Source: Allocoprobacillus merdigallinarum | Lineage (GTDB): Bacteria > Bacillota_I > Bacilli_A > Erysipelotrichales > Coprobacillaceae | Reading direction: 5' to 3' | Assembly (NCBI GenBank): GCA_019117525.1 | Contig: DWZO01000063.1 | Coordinates: forward strand, 1 to 64,000 | DNA: 64,000 nt | Part shown: positions 32,414 to 40,571 of the stretch, piece after piece | Layout of the letters: every line of letters starts with the position of its first letter | Numbering within the stretch: the first letter of the stretch is position 1 | Position numbers and translations under genes: made by a program | The notes under the pieces: generated by a model | Database searches by the model: none | What the model was told of the DNA's origin: nothing | Seen by the model: the letters and a program-made list of their open reading frames with translations, nothing else

Positions 32414-34054
32414 ATGAAAGATATTGTTTTTGTCAGTGGGCATAAAAATCCAGATAGTGATTCTATTTGTAGTGCGATTGCTTATGCCAATTATTTATTT
32501 ACAATTGGACGTTATAATGCGGTACCAGTCAGATTAGGAGAAATTAATAAGGAAACGGAATATATTTTAAAAAGATTCCATACAGAGATTCCAGTTTTAT
32601 TAAAAACTGTTAAACAGACAGTTGAAGACTTAGAATATGATAAAGTGACAGTATTTTCAAAAGAATTAACATTAAAAACAGCATGGTCATTAATGAAACA
32701 GCAGAATTTAAAAAGTGCTCCTGTATTAGATGATCATAGTCAGTTATTGGGATTATTATCAACTTCTAATATTATTGAAGGATATATGGACCAATGGGAC
32801 AGTCAAATTCTAAAAGAAGCAAATACACCAATTGAAAATGTGATTGATACATTGGATGCAAGTATTCTTTATTTGGATAAACAGTTAAAGACAATCAAAG
32901 GTGAAATTCATATTGCCGCTATGACTGGCGAAGAAGCTAGTAAACGTGTGCATGAAAATGATGTTGTCATTGTAGGTGGAGATCGTGATGAAGCGATTGA
33001 ACATTTAATGAATAAAAAGATATCATTGATTATTTTAACTGGATCACTTTCTATCTCTAAAGAATTATTAGAGCGTTGTGCAGATGCACATATGAGTGTC
33101 ATTTCAACACCATTCAATACATTCATGGCATCACAACAAATCATTCAGGCTGTACCAGTAGAATATGTTATGCAAAAAGGTGGTTTAACAACTTTTTCAA
33201 CTGATGATACAGTCGATTATGTTAAAGAAGTCATGAGTGAAACACGTTATCGTAGTTACCCAGTTATTGATTTTATGGGTAGAGTTGTTGGATCTATTTC
33301 ACGTTATCAGGTGTTAAATGGAATGAAGAAGAAAGTCATTCAAGTCGATCACAATGAAAGAAGTCAGGCTATTGATGGCATTGAAGAAGCTGAAATTTTA
33401 GAAATCGTTGACCATCATAGAGTTGCTGATATTCAAACAGTTGGACCAGTATTATTTAGAGCTGAACCAGTTGGATGTACTGCAACAATTGTAGCAAAAT
33501 GCTATAAAGAATCTGGTGTTGAGATTCCTCAAGATATGGCTGGTTTAATGTTAGGGGCTATTATCAGTGATACATTGTTATTTAAATCTCCGACATGTAC
33601 ACCAACCGATACCAAAATGGCTAAAGAACTTGCAGCTATAGCTGGAGTAGATATTCAAGAATTTGGTATGAGTATGTTTAAAGCAGGAACTTCATTGGTT
33701 GGTAAAACTGTTGAAGAAATCTTCAATCAGGATTATAAGAAGTTTACATTTGGTGATTTATCAGCAGGTGTTGCACAAGTCAATACAATGGATATTGAAG
33801 GATTTGCTCCATATAAAAAAGATATGCTTGATTATATGGAACAGGTTGCAAAAGATAATCATATGGAATTTACAATGTTGCTTTTAACTGATGTTATTAA
33901 TGCGACAAGTGAAGTTTTAGTCGCAGGACCTCGTAAAGATTATGTGGAAACAGCTTTCCATGTTGAACTTGTTGATCAGCAGGCAAGTTTACCTGGTGTT
34001 ATTTCAAGAAAGAAACAAGTTGTACCTGTGATTACTGAAGTTTTAACACAATAA
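32414..34054 (+). CDS. ppaC: Manganese-dependent inorganic pyrophosphatase with CBS-DRTGG insert
   Basis: Family II (DHH/DHHA2) pyrophosphatase that hydrolyses PPi and pulls biosynthetic reactions forward. At 546 residues it is far longer than plain PpaC (about 310) because two CBS modules with a DRTGG domain between them are inserted after the first DHH segment. In characterised relatives AMP and ADP inhibit and diadenosine polyphosphates activate through the CBS pair. Visible motifs: FVSGHKNPDSDSICSA at the start, EIVDHHRVADI, then VGCTATIV and AGLMLGAIISDTLLFKSPTCT, and the C-terminal substrate-binding SRKKQVVP. Ribosome binding site GAAAGGGG. Confidence 0.92.
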   Translation: MKDIVFVSGHKNPDSDSICSAIAYANYLFTIGRYNAVPVRLGEINKETEYILKRFHTEIPVLLKTVKQTVEDLEYDKVTVFSKELTLKTAWSLMKQQNLKSAPVLDDHSQLLGLLSTSNIIEGYMDQWDSQILKEANTPIENVIDTLDASILYLDKQLKTIKGEIHIAAMTGEEASKRVHENDVVIVGGDRDEAIEHLMNKKISLIILTGSLSISKELLERCADAHMSVISTPFNTFMASQQIIQAVPVEYVMQKGGLTTFSTDDTVDYVKEVMSETRYRSYPVIDFMGRVVGSISRYQVLNGMKKKVIQVDHNERSQAIDGIEEAEILEIVDHHRVADIQTVGPVLFRAEPVGCTATIVAKCYKESGVEIPQDMAGLMLGAIISDTLLFKSPTCTPTDTKMAKELAAIAGVDIQEFGMSMFKAGTSLVGKTVEEIFNQDYKKFTFGDLSAGVAQVNTMDIEGFAPYKKDMLDYMEQVAKDNHMEFTMLLLTDVINATSEVLVAGPRKDYVETAFHVELVDQQASLPGVISRKKQVVPVITEVLTQ

Positions 34055-34057
34055 ATC

Positions 34058-34089
34058 AAAGGACAAGGTTTTCATGCCTTGTCCTTTTA
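34058..34089. terminator. Terminator between ppaC and the convergent HAD gene
   Basis: AAAGGACAAGG (34058-34068) pairs perfectly with CCTTGTCCTTT (34077-34087), U-rich on the plus side and A-rich before it, so it may act in both directions. Confidence 0.85.
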
Positions 34090-34110
34090 TCAAAAATGAT
34101 AAATGAATAT

Positions 34111-34890
34111 TTAGATGATATGATGTCTTTTGAGTGCCTGATAAATACCATCATGATCAATATCATCAGTGACTTCATCAGCGGCTTCTTTGACTTCATC
34201 CTTTGCATTTCCCATTGCAGCACCAATGTTAACTAACTTTAACATGTCTATATCATTATGCCCATCACCAAATGCCATTGTTTCTTCAAGTGAGATATGA
34301 TAGCTTTTTAAAACTTCTAAAATGCCATTTTGTTTACCACCCTTTTTTGGAATGATATCAATGGCTAAATCATGCCAACGTGTATATTGGCAGTGGGGCA
34401 TCTGTTGGAGAATTTCTTGTTCTTGTTCAACTGTAATATCATAAGGAATGACTTGATAAATAGGATAAGTCAAACCACGTTTTAAATCACCTAATTCAGG
34501 TAAAGGGGTAGAAATGGCTTTTTGAACCGTTTCAACAGCTTGATTGTGGTAATTGATATACATTTTATCATCTTCAACAAAAATACATGGAAATGGTTTT
34601 TGATCAATGAAAGAAAGAATTTGTTGAATATCTTGTGGATCAATTGGTAAATCATAAATCACTTTGTTTTTGTTGTAACAGTATTGACCATTAAGTGTAA
34701 TATATCCTTCAAATTCTAAATCATCTAAAGGTAAATCCCTGATTTCAGAAATATGTCTTCCTGTTGCGATAAAAGTATAAATTCCTTTTTCTTTTAATAG
34801 TTGTAGAGCTAATTTAGTAGATTCAGGAACACTTTGTGTTGAGTGTGATAAAAGAGTTCCATCAATATCAAAAAATATAGCTTTAATCAT
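34111..34890 (-). CDS. Cof-type HAD-IIB phosphatase
   Basis: 259-residue HAD hydrolase: MIKAIFFDIDGTLLSHSTQSVP (nucleophile Asp), FIATGRH, and FGDGHNDIDMLKLVNIGAAMGNA (motif IV metal ligands), with a C2-type cap. Substrate unknown; related to the gene at 22889-23677. ATG at 34890 is supported by GAGGTG upstream. A longer reading extending to 35205 would run antisense through glpQ and is not real. It is divergent from glpQ, with a shared 56-bp AT-rich promoter region. Confidence 0.87.
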   Translation of the reverse strand: MIKAIFFDIDGTLLSHSTQSVPESTKLALQLLKEKGIYTFIATGRHISEIRDLPLDDLEFEGYITLNGQYCYNKNKVIYDLPIDPQDIQQILSFIDQKPFPCIFVEDDKMYINYHNQAVETVQKAISTPLPELGDLKRGLTYPIYQVIPYDITVEQEQEILQQMPHCQYTRWHDLAIDIIPKKGGKQNGILEVLKSYHISLEETMAFGDGHNDIDMLKLVNIGAAMGNAKDEVKEAADEVTDDIDHDGIYQALKRHHII

Positions 34891-34946
34891 TTGTAACACC
34901 TCACATTTATAGTATAATATTATAGCATAGTGCAGGTGATAAAGAT

Positions 34947-35636
34947 ATGAAATTATTCGCTCATAGAGGATATAGTGCTCAGTATCCAGAAAATACCATG
35001 GAAGCTTTTGTTCAAGCTTACCAAAAAGGCTTTGATGGCGTGGAAACAGATGTTCATATGACCAAGGATGGTCAACTGGTTTTGATTCATGATGAAACCA
35101 TTGATCGAACAAGTGATGGAAAAGGATATATTCAAGACTACACATATGATGAATTAAAAAGATTTTCATTTTCTCATGGATCTGCTGGTTATTATCCTTT
35201 ACCATTATTAAAAGATTTGCTGACTTTTATTCAAGATAAAGATTTTTTAGTCAATATTGAACTTAAGACAGATGTTATTCATTATACTGAGCTTGAAGAA
35301 AAAGTGCATCAGCTGGTCTGTCAGTTAGGTGTTGAAAAGAAAATTTATTATTCATCATTTTATTTACCATCAGTATTAAAAATGAAAAGTCTTTATCCAC
35401 AAGGATATGTAGGATATTTAATGGAAGAAAATTATGATAAAAAATATCAGGAGCTTCTCAAATATCATATTGGTGCTTTTCATCCACGTTATGATTTTTT
35501 AAATAGCCAAAGAATCAAACAATTAAAACAACACAATATTCTTGTTGCTTCATGGACAATTCCTGATTTTAAAGAATATCAAAGATTAAAAGAATTGGGA
35601 GTGGATATACTAATATCAAATGAATATTTGAGGTGA
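34947..35636 (+). CDS. glpQ: Glycerophosphodiester phosphodiesterase
   Basis: Cytosolic (no signal peptide) 229-residue enzyme of the GDPD TIM-barrel family that splits deacylated phospholipids into glycerol-3-phosphate and an alcohol. LFAHRGYSAQYPENTMEAF holds the catalytic His and Arg plus Glu; GVETDVHMTKDGQLVLIHDETIDRTSDGKG supplies the metal ligands and second catalytic His; VNIELKTD and the final VDILISNE are typical. The spoVT gene starts 7 bp after its stop. Confidence 0.9.
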   Translation: MKLFAHRGYSAQYPENTMEAFVQAYQKGFDGVETDVHMTKDGQLVLIHDETIDRTSDGKGYIQDYTYDELKRFSFSHGSAGYYPLPLLKDLLTFIQDKDFLVNIELKTDVIHYTELEEKVHQLVCQLGVEKKIYYSSFYLPSVLKMKSLYPQGYVGYLMEENYDKKYQELLKYHIGAFHPRYDFLNSQRIKQLKQHNILVASWTIPDFKEYQRLKELGVDILISNEYLR

Positions 35637-35643
35637 AAGAGTC

Positions 35644-36162
35644 ATGAAAACAACTGGAATGGTTAGAAGAATTGATGATTTGGGAAGAATTGTTATTCCT
35701 AAAGAAATTAGAAAACAGTTAATGTTGAAAGAAGGAGAAAGTGTTTCGTTTGCAGTAGAACATAATCACATTGTTTTAACAAAATTTTCTATCTTGCATA
35801 AATTAAGTCCCACAATTCAAATCTTATTAGAACGTCTTTATAGTAAGTACCATAATACATTTTTACTGTGTGATAAAAGATGTATTGTGGTCTGCTCATC
35901 AGATGGACTGGCTAAATATCAAAGACGTGATTTAACAAAAGATTTTCTATTATTATTAGATCAAAAAGAACAGCATATTGAAACGACGATGGAATTTTAT
36001 GGTAAGCAGGAACAAGTGACTATTTATCCATTGCTTTGTGAACAGGAAATACAAGGGGCTTTGATTATGTTAAGTCATCAGACACCTTATTATTTAATGG
36101 ATCAGACTTTGCTGGATTTTGTGAAAGATATTATTGAGGAGGAAATAGAATCGTGCGTTTAG
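35644..36162 (+). CDS. spoVT: Stage V sporulation protein T-like AbrB-family regulator
   Basis: 172 residues. The first 50 form a swapped-hairpin AbrB DNA-binding domain (TGMVRRIDDLGRIVIPKEIRKQLMLKEGESV); the rest is a GAF-like domain, the architecture of SpoVT, which fine-tunes sigma-G-dependent genes in the forespore. Its position right before an RqcP/YabO gene and then yabP-yabQ-divIC matches the Bacillus spoVT region, with spoVB and mazG missing. GAGGTGAAAG precedes ATG 35644. A closely related regulator of other function (AbrB itself lacks the GAF part) is unlikely. Confidence 0.85.
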   Translation: MKTTGMVRRIDDLGRIVIPKEIRKQLMLKEGESVSFAVEHNHIVLTKFSILHKLSPTIQILLERLYSKYHNTFLLCDKRCIVVCSSDGLAKYQRRDLTKDFLLLLDQKEQHIETTMEFYGKQEQVTIYPLLCEQEIQGALIMLSHQTPYYLMDQTLLDFVKDIIEEEIESCV

Positions 36163-36425
36163 ATAAATTTTTAAAAGTATCAAGAATTATTAAAAGAAGA
36201 ACTTTGTCCAAAGAAATGAGTGAAGCTTCACGTGTTAAAGTGAATGGAAAGGTCGCAAAACCATCCACTCAATTAAAGATAGATGACATCATTGAAGTAG
36301 AATTTGGACGTAGTATTCTTGTGGTGAAAGTCAAAGAATTAAGAGAACATGTTTTAAAAGATGATAGTCATATGTTATATGAAATTATAGAAGAGAAGAA
36401 AAAGCCAGAGGTTACAATTTTGTAG
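36153..36425 (+). CDS. rqcP: RqcP/YabO, S4-domain RNA-binding protein
   Basis: 90-residue S4 domain protein (MRLDKFLKVSRIIKRRTLSKEMSEASRVKVNGK). In Bacillus subtilis RqcP works with RqcH in ribosome quality control, stabilising the peptidyl-tRNA during alanine tailing on the 50S subunit. The start is GTG 36153, preceded by GAGGAGGAAATAG, overlapping the end of spoVT by 10 bp. The protein is related to Hsp15 but has the short Gram-positive form. Its stop codon lies within a terminator hairpin. Confidence 0.88.
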   Translation: MRLDKFLKVSRIIKRRTLSKEMSEASRVKVNGKVAKPSTQLKIDDIIEVEFGRSILVVKVKELREHVLKDDSHMLYEIIEEKKKPEVTIL

Positions 36426-36435
36426 ACCTCTTTTT
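36407..36435 (+). terminator. Terminator at the end of rqcP
   Basis: AGAGGT (36407-36412) pairs with ACCTCT (36426-36431), extended by TAC/GTA, then five T. It separates spoVT-rqcP from yabP-yabQ-divIC. Confidence 0.7.
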
Positions 36436-36436
36436 A

Positions 36437-36464
36437 GCATAATTCTTTTTGATATACATATGTT
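36437..36464 (+). promoter_or_regulatory. Possible sigma-E-type promoter of yabPQ
   Basis: GCATAAT (36437-36443), 13-bp spacer, CATATGTT (36457-36464), compared with sigma-E consensus KMATATT and CATACANT (6 of 7 and 6 of 8). The ribosome binding site begins only six bases later, so the leader would be unusually short. Confidence 0.35.
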
Positions 36465-36482
36465 GATGTAGGAGGGTTGAAT

Positions 36483-36776
36483 ATGGATAATAGTTTACAT
36501 TTTGAACAGACGCCTTATCATCATGTATGTTTAAAAGATCGTAAAAGTTTAGAGTTAACAGGAGTTAAAAAAATAGAAAGTTTTGATGCATATGAATTTT
36601 TGATTGAAACATCCCTAGGTTATTTAAATATTACAGGAAGTGAACTGACGTTAGTGCGCTTAGATCAAGATCAAAATGAAGTCAGTATTCGTGGCAATAT
36701 TGATAGTATCAGTTATGTTTCAGATAAGAAAAAGCAACATCCTAAAGAAAAAATGTTTAATAAACTCTTGAAATAA
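36483..36776 (+). CDS. yabP: Sporulation protein YabP
   Basis: 97-residue YabP/YqfC-family protein: FLIETSLGYLNITGSELTLVRLDQDQNEVSIRGNIDSISY is the characteristic core. In Bacillus YabP is made in the mother cell under sigma-E and is needed for normal sporulation. ATG 36483 has AGGAGGG six bases upstream (a TTG two codons earlier is less likely). It overlaps yabQ by one base (TAATG). Confidence 0.87.
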   Translation: MDNSLHFEQTPYHHVCLKDRKSLELTGVKKIESFDAYEFLIETSLGYLNITGSELTLVRLDQDQNEVSIRGNIDSISYVSDKKKQHPKEKMFNKLLK

Positions 36777-37198
36777 TGTCTTTAATTGTACAGTTTCAAT
36801 GTCTGTTTTATTCCTTTTTATTTGGTTTTGTCATGACGGGTGTTTATCATATCATGAATCGTTTGTTGTATGGTGTTCCCATGTTTTTAAGATACATTTG
36901 TCAATGTCTGATAGGTATCTGTTTTGGAATGTTTTATTTCTATGGTTTGGTGTTCTTGAATGAAGGAATTTTAAGACTTTATTTTTTTATTTTTATGTTG
37001 ATGGGATATTTGTTATATAGTCATTATTATGCGTATTATCTTTTGTACTTTTTAGAAAAGATTGTATCTATTTTCAAAAGAATATTCTCACCTTTTATCT
37101 TCTTTTTTCGTTATATTAATGGTATAATACAAAAAAGAATAGGAAGGATGAAGAGAAAATGGCAAAAAAGAAAACACCAAGATATAAAAAACTCTTAG
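36776..37198 (+). CDS. yabQ: Spore cortex biosynthesis protein YabQ
   Basis: 140-residue membrane protein with about four hydrophobic segments in the first 95 residues and a basic tail (RIGRMKRKWQKRKHQ). In Bacillus YabQ localises to the membranes around the forespore and is required for cortex synthesis. Identification relies on position between yabP and divIC and on topology; the sequence itself is weakly conserved. Its last 40 bp overlap the start of divIC. Confidence 0.82.
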   Translation: MSLIVQFQCLFYSFLFGFVMTGVYHIMNRLLYGVPMFLRYICQCLIGICFGMFYFYGLVFLNEGILRLYFFIFMLMGYLLYSHYYAYYLLYFLEKIVSIFKRIFSPFIFFFRYINGIIQKRIGRMKRKWQKRKHQDIKNS

Positions 37199-37452
37199 GC
37201 TTTGTCTATATTGGTATTTCTGCTTTGCTGATTTATACCCTAGGAGTGAATGCTTATCGTGTCATAGGTCAAAAGCAGCAGCTCGCACAACTAGAAGAAA
37301 GAAAGGCAGAATTAGAAAAGGAAAAGAAAGAATTATCTGAAGAAGTGGAACTTTTAGCGGATGATGATTATGTTGCCAGATATGCCAGAGAGCAATATAT
37401 TTTTCCTGATGATGGAGAAGAGGTTATTAAATTACCAGAAACAAAAAAATAA
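37159..37452 (+). CDS. divIC: Cell-division protein DivIC (FtsB/DivIC family)
   Basis: 97 residues: a short basic cytoplasmic start (MAKKKTPRYKK), a single transmembrane helix (about 13-33), a coiled coil rich in Glu/Lys/Leu (QLAQLEERKAELEKEKKELSEEVELL), and the conserved DDDYVARYAREQYIFPDDGE. With DivIB and FtsL it forms the trimeric septum complex that activates FtsW-PBP synthesis. Placement after yabQ is as in Bacillus. Confidence 0.88.
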   Translation: MAKKKTPRYKKLLGFVYIGISALLIYTLGVNAYRVIGQKQQLAQLEERKAELEKEKKELSEEVELLADDDYVARYAREQYIFPDDGEEVIKLPETKK

Positions 37453-37471
37453 GCTCGGGCTTATTTTTTTG
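37447..37471 (+). terminator. Terminator of yabP-yabQ-divIC
   Basis: AAATAAGC (37447-37454), TCGG loop, GCTTATTT (37459-37466), then a T-run; the divIC stop codon is inside the stem. Confidence 0.85.
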
Positions 37472-37493
37472 TCTTATCAAAGGAGGTTGTGAA

Positions 37494-38276
37494 ATGTTTG
37501 TATCTTTTTGTTTTCCCATGAAAACATTACAGCGAGAACGTGAAATTATTGTATATTTACCAGATGATTATTATCAACAAAATAAAGATTATCCTGTTCT
37601 TTATATTCAAGATGGACAAAATGCTTTCTTTGATTATTCCTCTTATTGTGGTATAAGTTGGGGATTTTTAGAGTATGTCAAACAAACAGGAATGGAAATC
37701 ATCCTTGTCGCCATTCCATGCAATGAAACAGGTTTTAAACGTATGGATGAGTATGGTCCATGGAAGATTAATGAAGCATTGTCTTATCAGGAAACGGGTC
37801 AAAAAGGCATGATTATTGGTGGAGAAGGAAAAGCTTATATTGACTGGTTAAAAGATGAGCTTAAACCTTATATTGATCAACGTTTTCGTACCCAAAAAGA
37901 AAATACTGGTATTGTGGGTAGCTCTATGGGGGCAGTCATTAGTGCTTATGGGGCTCTTCGTTATCCTGATGTTTTTAAAAAGTGTGCGGCTTTATCTACC
38001 GCTTTCTGGTTCTATGTTGATGAATTTTTAGATGTGATCAGGCATCAACAATATAGTCAGGATAATCGTTTTTATTTGGACTTGGGTGAATTTGAAAGTG
38101 GTGATGATCAAAAGATTAATCAATGGTACATAGAAAGCAATCAAATCATTTACGAGCAATTACAATCTCGAATAGAACATCTGGAAGCCCATTATTTTGA
38201 AGGGGCTGGACATAATGAAAGCGAATGGCGTCAAAGAGTGCCTCTATTCATGGCGTTTTTATATGAGGAGGAATGA
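37494..38276 (+). CDS. Alpha/beta-hydrolase of the esterase D/enterochelin-esterase-like family
   Basis: 260-residue cytosolic hydrolase (no signal peptide). YPVLYIQDGQNAFFD resembles the oxyanion-side strand of the putative esterase family; GIVGSSMGAVISAYGALRYPDVF has the nucleophile Ser in GxSxG form; DLGEFES gives an acid candidate and GAGHNESEW the catalytic His. Possible substrates include acylated sugars, siderophores or S-formylglutathione-like esters; none can be chosen. AAAGGAGG precedes ATG 37494. Probably first gene of a run with two HAD genes, ung and folC, all with near-zero spacing. Confidence 0.8.
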   Translation: MFVSFCFPMKTLQREREIIVYLPDDYYQQNKDYPVLYIQDGQNAFFDYSSYCGISWGFLEYVKQTGMEIILVAIPCNETGFKRMDEYGPWKINEALSYQETGQKGMIIGGEGKAYIDWLKDELKPYIDQRFRTQKENTGIVGSSMGAVISAYGALRYPDVFKKCAALSTAFWFYVDEFLDVIRHQQYSQDNRFYLDLGEFESGDDQKINQWYIESNQIIYEQLQSRIEHLEAHYFEGAGHNESEWRQRVPLFMAFLYEEE

Positions 38277-38278
38277 TC

Positions 38279-39097
38279 ATGTATCAAATGATTTTATCTG
38301 ATTTAGATGAAACATTGTTAGTCAATCATCATGTTCCTAAGTTTAATCAGGAAGCTATCAGACAGCTTAAGGATGTTAAGTTTGTGCCAGCGACGGGACG
38401 TTCATTTTCAATGATTGAAGATATTCTTGAAGAAATTGGAACAGCCAAGCAGGCCCATGAATATTCTATTTGTTTTAATGGTGGGCTGATTGTAGAAAAT
38501 CAAAATGCTCAAATATTGTCTTTTCAGGGATTAACTTTTGATCAGGCTAAACAACTTTTTGACTTAGGAGAAAATTATGATGTATGTATTATGATTTTTA
38601 CATTAAATCATTGTTATTTATTTAAACCAGATCCAACGGAGATTGCAAGAAAAAAAGCTCAAAAAGCAGCGTTTACGGTTATAGATGATTATCATATGGA
38701 TTTTTTAAAAAATGAAAAGATTGCGAAATTATTATATGTCAAACCTGATATGGATTATTTAAAGAGTGTTGAACAAGATTTACCAGAGGATATCAAAAAA
38801 CAGTTTTCAATCAGTTATTCATCATATCGTTATCTGGAATTTAATCCTTTAGGTGTCAGTAAAGGGGCAGCATTGAAATGGTTAGCTGATTATCTTCATA
38901 TAGATAAACAAAATGTGATTGCGATTGGTGATAATTATAATGATGTTTCGATGATTCAGGAAGCTGGTTTAGGTATTTGTGTGGCTGGAGGAGCTCAAGA
39001 TATTCAAGCCATCAGTGATTATGTTACAACGGTGGACTATGATCAGGGAGCTGTTAAAGAAGTGATTGAAAAATTTATTTTAAAGGGGGAAAAATAA
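38279..39097 (+). CDS. Cof-type HAD-IIB phosphatase, tandem paralogue 1
   Basis: 272 residues, with motif I LSDLDETLLV (second acidic Asp then Glu-Thr in place of Gly-Thr), FVPATGRSFSMI and IAIGDNYNDVSMIQEAG. It is clearly paralogous to the next gene (shared FNGG, LSFQG/LYFEG, SYSSYRYLEFNPLGVSKG / SYSSNRYMEFNKIGVDKG), so a local duplication is inferred. Substrate unknown. ATG 38279 is chosen because AGGAGG is eight bases upstream; the ATG six bases earlier is too close. Confidence 0.85.
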   Translation: MYQMILSDLDETLLVNHHVPKFNQEAIRQLKDVKFVPATGRSFSMIEDILEEIGTAKQAHEYSICFNGGLIVENQNAQILSFQGLTFDQAKQLFDLGENYDVCIMIFTLNHCYLFKPDPTEIARKKAQKAAFTVIDDYHMDFLKNEKIAKLLYVKPDMDYLKSVEQDLPEDIKKQFSISYSSYRYLEFNPLGVSKGAALKWLADYLHIDKQNVIAIGDNYNDVSMIQEAGLGICVAGGAQDIQAISDYVTTVDYDQGAVKEVIEKFILKGEK

Positions 39098-39099
39098 AA

Positions 39100-39918
39100 G
39101 TGAAATATAAAGTGATCGCAAGTGATATGGATGAAACATTGTTGAATGATCAACATAAGATCTGTCAGAGAAATATTGATTTTATACGAATGGCGAAAGA
39201 AAAAGGAGTGAAATTTGTCCCAGCAACTGGGCGTGGTTTCATGTCTATTCAACGTGATTTAAAATTATTAGGATTGTATGATATACCACAAGAATATGTC
39301 TTATCTTTCAATGGTGGAGCTTTAACAGAAAACAAAGATAATAAGCTTTTATATTTTGAAGGACTTTCTTTTGAAAAGACAAAAGAAATCTTTGAATTTG
39401 GTTTACAGCAAGATGTCTGCCAGCATATTTATACAAAGGATAAAGTATATGTTTATAATTTATCTGAATCTGAAGCGAAGCGTATTCGTGAACAACAGGT
39501 TGAATGTGAAATTATGACTGAAAATACAATGGATTTTCTAAAAGATGAGCCTATCTCAAAAATCCTTTTTCAAAATACAGATGTACCTTATTTAATGAGT
39601 CTGGAACCTCAAATGAAAGCTATCACTGAGGGAATGTGTGCAGTAAGCTATTCTTCTAATCGTTATATGGAATTTAATAAGATTGGTGTGGATAAAGGAC
39701 AGGGATTAAAACATTTAGCTCAAATCATTGGTGTTGATTTATCTGAATGCATTGCTGTAGGGGATAATTATAATGATTTACCAATGTTAGAAGTTGCTGG
39801 TTTATCAGTTGCAGCTGGTAATGCTGTGGAAGATGTGAAAAAAGTTTGTGATGTTGTCACAAAAGCAGACAATAATGAAGGTGTCATTGCTGAAATTGTA
39901 GAAAGGTTTATTCTTTAA
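39100..39918 (+). CDS. Cof-type HAD-IIB phosphatase, tandem paralogue 2
   Basis: 272 residues: IASDMDETLLNDQHK with nucleophile Asp, FVPATGRGFMSIQ, and CIAVGDNYNDLPMLEVAG. It starts with GTG 39100, with AAGGGGG about ten bases upstream, and immediately follows its paralogue. The two have the same length but have diverged along the cap domain, where substrate is selected, so they may act on different phosphate esters. It overlaps ung by one base. Confidence 0.85.
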   Translation: MKYKVIASDMDETLLNDQHKICQRNIDFIRMAKEKGVKFVPATGRGFMSIQRDLKLLGLYDIPQEYVLSFNGGALTENKDNKLLYFEGLSFEKTKEIFEFGLQQDVCQHIYTKDKVYVYNLSESEAKRIREQQVECEIMTENTMDFLKDEPISKILFQNTDVPYLMSLEPQMKAITEGMCAVSYSSNRYMEFNKIGVDKGQGLKHLAQIIGVDLSECIAVGDNYNDLPMLEVAGLSVAAGNAVEDVKKVCDVVTKADNNEGVIAEIVERFIL

Positions 39919-40571
39919 TGGATTTTAAAACAATTATTGATCATGAACGTCAACAGCCTTATTATCAGCAGTTAGAAGCTTTTGTGAATCATGAATATCA
40001 GATACATACGGTTTATCCACCTCGCAATCGTATTTTTCATTGCTTTAATTTTAAAGATTATGATGATATTAAAGTTGTCATTATTGGGCAGGATCCTTAT
40101 CATGAAGAACATCAGGCTAATGGCTTGGCTTTTAGTGTCGCAAAGGGTGTGCAAATTCCACCGAGTCTGGTTAATATTTATAAAGAAGCACATGATGATG
40201 TTGGAATTGATATTCCTCGTCATGGTGATTTATCTGCGTGGGCACATCAGGGTGTGTTATTATTAAATACTGTTTTGACAGTACAGGCTCATCGTGCTAA
40301 TTCTCATAAAGAAAAAGGATGGGAAATTTTCACCAATCATATTATTGAGGCTATGAATCAAAGAGAGAAGCCATTAGTATTTATATTGTGGGGAAGACAG
40401 GCTATTGATAAAGCGAAAATGATTGATCAGACCAAACACTGTGTCATTACTAGCCCTCATCCTTCACCTTTATCAGCTTATCGTGGTTTTTTTGGTTCGA
40501 AACCTTTTTCTAAAACGAATCAGTTTTTAATAAGTCAAGGGATAGAACCGATAGATTGGAGGATTCGTTAA
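39918..40571 (+). CDS. ung: Uracil-DNA glycosylase, family 1
   Basis: Removes uracil from DNA as the first step of base-excision repair. 217 residues: catalytic VIIGQDPYHEEHQANGLAFSV (Asp water-activating, then the Pro-rich loop), VLLLNTVLTVQ, and the DNA-intercalating HPSPLSAYRGFFGSKPFS. It overlaps both neighbours by single bases (TAATG at each end), part of a tightly packed operon ending in folC. Confidence 0.96.
   Translation: MDFKTIIDHERQQPYYQQLEAFVNHEYQIHTVYPPRNRIFHCFNFKDYDDIKVVIIGQDPYHEEHQANGLAFSVAKGVQIPPSLVNIYKEAHDDVGIDIPRHGDLSAWAHQGVLLLNTVLTVQAHRANSHKEKGWEIFTNHIIEAMNQREKPLVFILWGRQAIDKAKMIDQTKHCVITSPHPSPLSAYRGFFGSKPFSKTNQFLISQGIEPIDWRIR

Noticed and set aside
34891..35205. N-terminal extension of the minus-strand HAD gene
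   Set aside because: It runs antisense through glpQ; the HAD fold and a ribosome binding site both start at 34890.
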